Positions 7,761 through 13,594 of a DNA stretch of 19,960 nucleotides are shown piece by piece. Source of the stretch: JBKHJA01 sp046538375 (GTDB lineage: Bacteria > Acidobacteriota > Aminicenantia > Aminicenantales > Aminicenantaceae); NCBI GenBank assembly GCA_046538375.1, contig JBKHJA010000047.1, positions 1-19,960 on the forward strand. Reading direction: 5' to 3'. Below the pieces are notes generated by a model that saw only the letters and a program-made list of their open reading frames with translations, searched no databases and was not told where the DNA came from. The translations under genes and the position numbers were made by a program. Every line of letters starts with the position of its first letter. The stretch's first letter is position 1.

Positions 7761-9071
7761 TTAAATAAATTTTTTCAAATATTGATAATCAGGGGTAAAT
7801 TCTCCCCGGAAAAGAATCACAGCCTTTTTTACAGAACCGGGGAGCGAGCAGTCAGCAAAGCTTCCTGAATAATCAGCCTGGGCTATGCTGGACACCAAAG
7901 GTTTCAAGGCGCCGCTAAAATAAACAGAGGATTCCAGAGAAAGTTCAGCGGGAAGGTTATCCACAGCCATAACCACCACTCCCCTACCCCCGACACCATC
8001 AACAGTCTTATCTTCTACAGGATCATATACAAACACCGGGCTTCCAGGTGAGGTGGAGCGTACGGTGCACTCCACTGACCCATCCACATCGCACGAGATA
8101 TCGCCGATAACCTTTAGACGAGGGTCAGAATGAGTCTGCCAAAGCTGTTTTAGATATTTTTTGGTCACAAATCTGGGGTAATCAGGTGTCCAGTACACAC
8201 AATTGACCAGAACTGTAAGATAAGGCAAATAAGTCTCAAACTTTGATCTGTATTCCTCAGGATGATCATAATAATCCTGAAGCTCGAACTCCTTCTCCGA
8301 AGATACGGGCTCCACCATATGCTCTTCTTTAAACACTGATTTGTATATTCTGTGGGCAGAGTAATTTTTTTTCTTAAAAAATTCGATGATATTTTCTGGC
8401 GGAATTTCCTCATAAGGCAGCAAATCGAAGATCTCCTGAGCTCCTCGGGAAACATGGCCGTATCCTGCAAAACCACACACCAGAGGAACAAGATCAGGAT
8501 TAAGGCCTTTCTTTGATATCTTCCATCCTGTCTTTTCAATCTCTTCTCTGGCTTCCACCAGACTGCCGTACTGAAATGCCTGTTTTATGGAGGAAAACGG
8601 GTTTTCTTTCTTCTGCCCATCCAACCTCTGACCCAAGGACCATAATGTATCGATCATCCCTGCCTGTCCTGCCTGTTTTCCAAAGAAAAGGAGCCTTTGT
8701 CCTTTCTCATCCGATATTTTTTCATAGTCGATCAAGGTGCATTTCAAATCCATCATCTTCTTGAGCATGGGCATACTGTGCGGCTGCCCTTTTATGGTAT
8801 GAGAGAAGAATATGTAAGTTTTTCCTTCTTCAAAAAAGTCCAAAGGAATTTCTTTGACAGCCAACACCACAGGACACGGAGAAAGATTTTCTTCTACCCT
8901 GGCTCCTGCTTGACTGTAATCACTATCCGGAAAAATACGAATAGAAGAGGGCTGAACCCAGATCTCAAGGGGATGGCTTTGGACAAGCTCCTTCACATGA
9001 CTGGGGATCAATGGGGCTCTTTTTTCCCATTGGTTTTTATCTTCCCTTCTTATTCCGATAATGGTTTTCAT
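7761..9071 (-). CDS. Lysine-ketoglutarate reductase (saccharopine dehydrogenase, lysine-forming)
   Basis: The enzyme condenses lysine with 2-oxoglutarate to saccharopine using NADPH, the first committed step of the saccharopine pathway. The 436-residue protein has the alanine dehydrogenase/PNT-type N-terminal domain (GIRREDKNQWEKRAPLIPSHV). It follows the reductase half of AASS through YIFFSHTIKGQ, TLIDYEKISDEKG, LLFFGKQAGQAGMID, GYGHVSRGAQEIFDLLP, NCVYWTPDYPRF, VIGDISCDVDGSVEC and VVVMAVDNLPAELS. The ATG start is preceded by an AGGAACAGGA purine-rich site, and a good promoter lies 33 nt further up. The saccharopine dehydrogenase gene follows directly. In animals and plants the two activities are fused in one polypeptide; here they are separate adjacent proteins. 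It could be misannotated as alanine dehydrogenase from the N-terminal domain alone. Confidence 0.93.
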   Translation of the reverse strand: MKTIIGIRREDKNQWEKRAPLIPSHVKELVQSHPLEIWVQPSSIRIFPDSDYSQAGARVEENLSPCPVVLAVKEIPLDFFEEGKTYIFFSHTIKGQPHSMPMLKKMMDLKCTLIDYEKISDEKGQRLLFFGKQAGQAGMIDTLWSLGQRLDGQKKENPFSSIKQAFQYGSLVEAREEIEKTGWKISKKGLNPDLVPLVCGFAGYGHVSRGAQEIFDLLPYEEIPPENIIEFFKKKNYSAHRIYKSVFKEEHMVEPVSSEKEFELQDYYDHPEEYRSKFETYLPYLTVLVNCVYWTPDYPRFVTKKYLKQLWQTHSDPRLKVIGDISCDVDGSVECTVRSTSPGSPVFVYDPVEDKTVDGVGGRGVVVMAVDNLPAELSLESSVYFSGALKPLVSSIAQADYSGSFADCSLPGSVKKAVILFRGEFTPDYQYLKKFI

Positions 9072-9103
9072 TTTCCTGTTCCTTGGTCAAAATTCTGTGC
9101 TGA

Positions 9104-9132
9104 ATTATTTCACATATCCTAGGATGAGTCAA
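9104..9132 (-). promoter_or_regulatory. Promoter of the lysine-degradation genes, with a palindrome in the spacer
   Basis: On the minus strand TTGACT (9127-9132) and AATAAT (9104-9109) are separated by 17 nt. The spacer contains a perfect 10-bp palindrome, ATCCTAGGAT (9116-9125), a possible operator. The 9-mer ATGAGTCAA overlapping the -35 is shared with the MEMO promoter. A lysine riboswitch is excluded because the leader would be only about 25 nt. Confidence 0.6.
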
Positions 9133-9170
9133 TCCAACCCACGAATTTTCTGTATATGTTTATAATAAAG

Positions 9171-9318
9171 GAGAGTGAGGGTTAGGGTGAGGAAGCCCCT
9201 ATGAGGACTGAGCGGGCATGGTTTCTCTCCGTAGGAGAGAAGAGCGAAGTCCGAATGGGAGCTGATTTTACTCGCTGGGGAAAATCAGCGTGCTTCAGAA
9301 CCCTAAACCCTCACCCTC
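9171..9318. repeat. Structured intergenic element with terminal inverted repeats (MITE/REP-like)
   Basis: The outer ends are inverted copies: GAGAGTGAGGGTTAGGG (9171-9187) and the complement of CCCTAAACCCTCACCCTC (9301-9318), with one substitution and one indel. Inside, GAAGC (9192-9196) faces GCTTC (9292-9296), and GGACT (9205-9209) faces AGTCC (9248-9252). There are two perfect hairpins. One is TTCTCTCC-GTA-GGAGAGAA (9223-9241). The other is GCTGATTTT / AAAATCAGC around an 11-nt loop (9261-9289). It fills most of the 319-nt gap between the divergent lysine-reductase and cysS genes and lies outside both leaders. No ORF is convincing inside. It may be a dispersed non-autonomous repeat or a structured RNA; only one copy is visible here. 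Confidence 0.6.
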
Positions 9319-9352
9319 TATAAATGAAATGCAATTCTTTGCTCCAAAATTG

Positions 9353-9382
9353 TTGACTCTGTCCGTACACATCCTTAATAAT
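9353..9382 (+). promoter_or_regulatory. Promoter of cysS
   Basis: TTGACT (9353-9358) and AATAAT (9377-9382) are separated by 18 nt. The predicted transcription start is near 9389, only about two bases before the cysS ATG, and no Shine-Dalgarno sequence is present. This suggests a leaderless mRNA. Confidence 0.55.
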
Positions 9383-9390
9383 ATCCTCTG

Positions 9391-10797
9391 ATGATTTTCT
9401 TCTACAATACTTTGAGTGGAAAAAAGGAGCCCTTCCATCCTCAAGTAAAAGGGAAAGTCAGCCTGTATACCTGCGGGCCAACTGTTTATGACTATGCCCA
9501 CATAGGCAATTTCCGGGCATATGTTTTTGAAGATCTACTCAAAAGATTCCTCACCGCCATGAACCACAAAGTCATACACGTGATGAACATAACCGACGTC
9601 GATGATAAAACCATCCGAGGAGCCCGTGCTGAAGGATTGAGCCTGAAAGAATACACCAAAAAATACAGTGATGCTTTTTTTGAAGACATCGATGTGTTGA
9701 ACATCTCCAGAGCAGATTTTTATCCCCGGGCCACAGAACACATTGCCGATATGGTCAAAATGATCAAGGGACTACTCAAAAAGGATTACGCCTACCAGAA
9801 AGACGGCTCAATCTATTACGACATTTCCAAATTTCCTGATTACGGGAAGCTCTCCCGAATCGACCTTGAGAAATTGAAGCCTGGAGAAAGAATAGAATCG
9901 GATGAATATGAAAAAGAAAGTGTCCAGGATTTTGCTCTCTGGAAAAAGAAAAAAGAAGGTGAGCCATCCTGGAAAACAGAAATAGGCGAAGGCAGACCAG
10001 GCTGGCATATAGAGTGTTCGGTGATGAGTTCAAAATATCTGGGCCAGAGCTTCGACATCCACTGCGGGGGAGTGGATAATATTTTTCCCCATCATGAGAA
10101 TGAAATCGCTCAATCTGAAGCCTACTCAGGAAAAAAATTTGTCCATTACTGGCTTCACTGTCATCATCTGGTTGTGGAGGGGGAAAAAATGTCCAAATCC
10201 AAAGGGAATTTCTACACTCTCAGGGATCTTCTGAAGAAAAATGTGGATCCCATGACTCTCCGTTTTCTTCTCCTGTCCACTCATTACCGCAAGATGCTCA
10301 ATTTCACTTTTGAAGCCCTTGACCAAGCCGGCGCTTCTCTCCAGAGGATCAAAGATTTCATTTTTGAGCTGGAGACAGGGCCCCTAAAAGAGGGAGAAAA
10401 CAAACACATCAACAAACTGGTGGAAGAAACCAGGAAAAAATTCATTTCCGGACTCAGCGATGATTTGAATATTTCGGCGGCTCTGGCCGCCCTGTTCGAA
10501 CTGATCAGAGAAGCCAACATCCTGGTCGCTCAAGGCCAGGTGTACCAAAAAGACAGTCAAAACCTGCTTTCCTTCCTGCGGTTCATCGATAAAATCCTGG
10601 CAGTCCTTCCTCAACAAAAGGAAGAATCCCTGGATGTTGAAATCCAAGAAAAAATCAAAATAAGAGAAAAAGCCCGGACAGAAAAAAACTACAAGCTGGC
10701 TGATCAGATTCGCCAGGAGCTCTTCCAGCAGGGGATTGTTCTTGAGGACACCAAACAGGGAACCCGGTGGAAAAGAATAAAGAAAAAAAATGAATAA
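9391..10797 (+). CDS. cysS: Cysteinyl-tRNA synthetase
   Basis: This class I aminoacyl-tRNA synthetase charges tRNA-Cys with cysteine in the cytoplasm. At 468 residues it is full length. The N-terminus (FYNTLSGKKEPF) and the zinc ligand Cys28 in YTCGPTVYDY are present. The HIGN signature is at 37-40, further zinc-site residues are C209 (GWHIECSVM) and HHENE (234-238), and KMSKS is at 266-270. A DALR-type helical domain and the C-terminal anticodon-binding region follow. The ATG at 9391 fits the family N-terminus exactly, yet it has no Shine-Dalgarno sequence, and the predicted promoter would start the transcript almost at the ATG. It overlaps the next gene, yraN, by 8 nt, forming a two-gene plus-strand operon. 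Confidence 0.97.
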   Translation: MIFFYNTLSGKKEPFHPQVKGKVSLYTCGPTVYDYAHIGNFRAYVFEDLLKRFLTAMNHKVIHVMNITDVDDKTIRGARAEGLSLKEYTKKYSDAFFEDIDVLNISRADFYPRATEHIADMVKMIKGLLKKDYAYQKDGSIYYDISKFPDYGKLSRIDLEKLKPGERIESDEYEKESVQDFALWKKKKEGEPSWKTEIGEGRPGWHIECSVMSSKYLGQSFDIHCGGVDNIFPHHENEIAQSEAYSGKKFVHYWLHCHHLVVEGEKMSKSKGNFYTLRDLLKKNVDPMTLRFLLLSTHYRKMLNFTFEALDQAGASLQRIKDFIFELETGPLKEGENKHINKLVEETRKKFISGLSDDLNISAALAALFELIREANILVAQGQVYQKDSQNLLSFLRFIDKILAVLPQQKEESLDVEIQEKIKIREKARTEKNYKLADQIRQELFQQGIVLEDTKQGTRWKRIKKKNE

Positions 10798-11182
10798 ACA
10801 CATGGATAATCCCTCTGACCACGGCGAAATCACTCCCCATATGCTGGGGAAATCCGGGGAAGAAGTGGCCCTCCGTTATTTAAAAAGAAAAAAATACAGA
10901 ATCCTGGAGACAAGATTCCGGCTGTTTAGAGGTGAAATCGATATCATCGCCTTCCACCAGAAAACCCTGGTGTTTGTAGAAGTAAAGACAAGAAAAAGCA
11001 GAGATTTCGGTCTCCCTGAAGAAGCGGTGACTCCGGCCAAACAGAAGCAAATCCGGAAGATTGCCCAGGGCTTCCTGGCTGTCCGCAAAATGCCCCAGGT
11101 TGAATGTCAGTTTGATGTCATTTCTTTGATGAAAACAGGAGAAAACAAGTATTCTATCCGCCATATCAAGAATGCGTTCTAG
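10790..11182 (+). CDS. yraN: YraN/UPF0102 family endonuclease-like protein
   Basis: This 130-residue protein is a member of the UPF0102 (YraN) family, which has a restriction-endonuclease/Holliday-resolvase-like fold and an unsettled role. The diagnostic features are GKSGEEVALRYLKRKKYRILETRFR near the N-terminus, then GEIDIIAF (about 48-55) and VFVEVKTRKS (about 61-70). These place the D...E-x-K nuclease-like residues at D51, E64 and K66. A C-terminal KQKQIRKIA helix follows. The ATG at 10790 overlaps the end of cysS by 8 nt; a second ATG at 10802 is an alternative start that would remove the overlap and four residues. It is the last gene before a hairpin-rich terminator region. Confidence 0.9.
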   Translation: MNKHMDNPSDHGEITPHMLGKSGEEVALRYLKRKKYRILETRFRLFRGEIDIIAFHQKTLVFVEVKTRKSRDFGLPEEAVTPAKQKQIRKIAQGFLAVRKMPQVECQFDVISLMKTGENKYSIRHIKNAF

Positions 11183-11233
11183 AGAGAAAATCCACGGATG
11201 TATGTTTGAGCTTCTACCCTAATCCACCATTCT

Positions 11234-11265
11234 GGATGTCTCTTACGGGAAAGGAAGAGTCATCC
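11234..11265 (+). other. Imperfect hairpin in the yraN 3' region
   Basis: GGATG-T-CTCTT pairs with AAGAG-T-CATCC around a 10-nt loop, giving ten base pairs with a single T-T mismatch. It lacks a T-run, so it is not a simple terminator. It is the first of three consecutive hairpins between convergent genes. Confidence 0.4.
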
Positions 11266-11309
11266 CTTTGAGATTTCCTGAATATTTCCGTGATCTCCCC
11301 CCTAAAGAC

Positions 11310-11332
11310 TTTTATAACTGTCAGTTATAAAA
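11310..11332. terminator. AT-rich hairpin, probable terminator of cysS-yraN
   Basis: TTTTATAACT-GTC-AGTTATAAAA is a perfect 10-bp stem with a 3-nt loop. It lies 128 nt after the yraN stop. The stem is AT-rich and the downstream T-tract on the plus strand is short, so on its own it would be a weak terminator. Confidence 0.5.
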
Positions 11333-11348
11333 TTTCTAAAATATTTGA

Positions 11349-11373
11349 AAAACTTTACTTACAGTAAAGTTTT
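11349..11373. terminator. Bidirectional rho-independent terminator between yraN and the S9 peptidase
   Basis: AAAACTTTACT-TAC-AGTAAAGTTTT forms a perfect 11-bp stem with a triloop. T-rich sequence follows on both strands: TTTTATTATTATT on plus and TTTTTCAAATATTTT on minus. It begins 5 nt past the stop codon of the minus-strand peptidase gene, so it can end both convergent transcripts. Confidence 0.75.
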
Positions 11374-11377
11374 ATTA

Positions 11378-13480
11378 TTATTCTTCTTCTTTCAGGAAAC
11401 GGTCAAAGAAGCTGGCAGCCGCGGTATAGACTTCCATCCATACTTCATGGAGAAGAAATCCATGCACTTCGTCAGGAATAACAACAAGTTCCACATGTGT
11501 TTTTCCCAGTTCTCTCAGACGCTGAACCATATCCGTGGTCTGAATAAAATCCACGTTCCGATCATCGTCGCCGTGAACAAAAAGAACAGGCGATGTCCAG
11601 AAATAAGCATCAGCCACCGGTGAGGACTGGTAAGCAGAACTCATCAAATCTTCTCCCCTGATCCCCCAGCCTCCACCATCACGCCTCCGGCCCCGCAGAG
11701 ACCAGTCATGAACTCCGTGCAGATCCACCCCCGCAGCAAAGAGATCAGAATCACGGGCAAGCCCCAGAGCGGTCAGGTAACCGCCATAAGATCCACCCCA
11801 GAGTCCGATCTTGGCAGGACTGACTTCTGGCCGGCTCCGGAGATAGCGTCCAGCCGCCACGATATCTTGATATTCTGAGGCTCCTCTGGGGCCTTGATCA
11901 GGAGCGTTCCGGAAATCATAGCCATAACCAATTCCTGAGCGAAAGTTCACGGAAAGCACCACATAACCTTTGTTGGCCAGATATTGATTAAAGGCATAGG
12001 CCCGGTGATAGTAGCCGCGCATGTGCCAGCCAAGAAGCATCTGCCGGATGGGTCCTCCGTGCATAAAAATAACTGCCGGACGGCTGTCTCCAGGTTTTGC
12101 TCCTTTGGGGATAAACAGTTGGCCGTGGACCTCCATTCCATCTGGAGCTTTGAATATGACCTGCTGTGGTGCCACCAGCTCTGAGGCGGGAAATTCTGGG
12201 GGAACAGCCTCAGGAGCCATCATTCTCCATTCCTCTTCTTCATCATCCATGACTGCGGGGGAAGCAGGTTGAAAGGCTGAAGAACACAAAAAGACCAGAT
12301 CTCTGCTTTCGGAAGTCAGAACGGGTGACCATTCCAGACCCCTGCCCGGAGTGAGAAGACGGGCCTTTCCTCCCTGGACCGGGACAGACCACACATGGCG
12401 CCTATCCACATCCCCTGAGTTGGAATTGAATACCAAAGTCTTTCCATCGGCAGAAAGAAAGCTGTCCTCAACCTCATACTCTCCAGGAGTCAGGGAAACC
12501 AGTTTCCGCTCTTTTACCGAAAGAGAGTATAAATGCATCCAGCCTTCATGTTCAGAGTAGAAAACCACATAGCCATCAGCTGCCCACCTCAACGGCTGTG
12601 AGGGATAGTACTGGGCAAATCCCCCGGTTTTATTGGGGCATTCCCACAGGACTTTGGCTTTTCGGCTCTCCACATCCGCAGCCATCAGCCAGAACTTCTC
12701 TCCTCCCCTGTATGACATAGATACCGAACCGGGAAAGCGGATATAGGCAACATATTTCCCGCAGGGTGACCACACGGGATAAACATCCCTGTCCACTGAA
12801 GGAGAAATCCATTCTATCGATTTTTCCTTAAAATCGTATATCCCCACAAAACTGTGGTCTTCTCTCCGGCTGACAAAGGCCAGCTTGGAGCCATCCGGTG
12901 ACCATGAACGGGGACTGTTTCTCCCTCTGGCCTTGAACAAAAGCCGGGACTTGGGATCTTGATTATCCAGTGATGCCAGGTAGATCTTACCTTTGAGGTG
13001 GTAAGCCACCCGATTCTCCACCGGCGATGGCAGCGGATGATTCCCCTCGCCCAGCTCCCAGGGCTGACCTTGTTCAATATTTACGGCCCACAGGCTCTGT
13101 TTGGCCCCTTCAGGATTGGAAGTGGGATTGGGATACTCCCCCGCCCTGTTTGCAGAACCTCCCCTGACATAAACCACAATGGTCCCGTCAAAGTTGAACT
13201 GAACATCTTCCAGTGATTGTCCATCATCTTTGGAATAGGAAGTGAGCTGGTGAGCCTTATATTCAGGCCCCCTGGCTATCCAGATATTTCTTTTCCCTTC
13301 CTGGTTAAAGACCCAAGCCACCACATCTCCGCTGGGCGAGGCCACCAGATTGGAGGGAAAAGCATAACTCAGCACAGCTTCCAAAGGAAAAGGCGGTGCT
13401 GGCTGGGGCACAAAAAATACCACCAGAAGAAAAAAAAGCCAGCAATAAACCCATCTTGCCTTAAAAATCGATAAATTCAT
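11378..13480 (-). CDS. Secreted S9-family serine peptidase (prolyl oligopeptidase / DPP IV type)
   Basis: This 700-residue protein has a hydrophobic N-terminal signal (about 11-28, WVYCWLFFLLVVFFVP), so it is likely exported to the periplasm or envelope. A TolB/WD-like beta-propeller follows, with blades marked by repeats such as SWSPDGSKLAFVS, VWSPCGKYVAYI, FLSADGKTLVFNS. A C-terminal alpha/beta-hydrolase domain completes it. The catalytic triad is visible: Ser about 564 in WGGSYGG, Asp about 638-640 in VHGDDDRNV, and His about 673 in PDEVHGF. It probably cleaves short peptides (dipeptidyl, acylaminoacyl or prolyl peptidase); the exact specificity cannot be read. The ATG has GGAGGT about 7 nt upstream. 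It lies 114 nt downstream of a TonB-dependent receptor gene on the same strand, with its own candidate promoter, and ends at a strong terminator. Confidence 0.93.
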   Translation of the reverse strand: MNLSIFKARWVYCWLFFLLVVFFVPQPAPPFPLEAVLSYAFPSNLVASPSGDVVAWVFNQEGKRNIWIARGPEYKAHQLTSYSKDDGQSLEDVQFNFDGTIVVYVRGGSANRAGEYPNPTSNPEGAKQSLWAVNIEQGQPWELGEGNHPLPSPVENRVAYHLKGKIYLASLDNQDPKSRLLFKARGRNSPRSWSPDGSKLAFVSRREDHSFVGIYDFKEKSIEWISPSVDRDVYPVWSPCGKYVAYIRFPGSVSMSYRGGEKFWLMAADVESRKAKVLWECPNKTGGFAQYYPSQPLRWAADGYVVFYSEHEGWMHLYSLSVKERKLVSLTPGEYEVEDSFLSADGKTLVFNSNSGDVDRRHVWSVPVQGGKARLLTPGRGLEWSPVLTSESRDLVFLCSSAFQPASPAVMDDEEEEWRMMAPEAVPPEFPASELVAPQQVIFKAPDGMEVHGQLFIPKGAKPGDSRPAVIFMHGGPIRQMLLGWHMRGYYHRAYAFNQYLANKGYVVLSVNFRSGIGYGYDFRNAPDQGPRGASEYQDIVAAGRYLRSRPEVSPAKIGLWGGSYGGYLTALGLARDSDLFAAGVDLHGVHDWSLRGRRRDGGGWGIRGEDLMSSAYQSSPVADAYFWTSPVLFVHGDDDRNVDFIQTTDMVQRLRELGKTHVELVVIPDEVHGFLLHEVWMEVYTAAASFFDRFLKEEE

Positions 13481-13551
13481 TTTTTACCTCCGTTTTTAGA
13501 TTTTACCATCCAGATTTTTATAAATCAGGCTTTTATCCTCCGCCAACAATA

Positions 13552-13580
13552 ATTATCTTTACATCAGTGTCAACAAGCAA
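13552..13580 (-). promoter_or_regulatory. Candidate promoter of the S9 peptidase gene
   Basis: On the minus strand TTGCTT (13575-13580) and GATAAT (13552-13557) are separated by 17 nt in the 114-nt gap after the receptor gene. A nearby TTGACA has no properly spaced -10. This is a moderate match; read-through from upstream is equally possible. Confidence 0.35.
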
Positions 13581-13594
13581 CTCAAGGACAAATT

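Noticed and set aside
9183..9390. Structured element upstream of cysS as a T-box riboswitch
   Set aside because: No T-box core sequence is seen, and the recognised cysS promoter lies downstream of the element, so it is not in the cysS leader.
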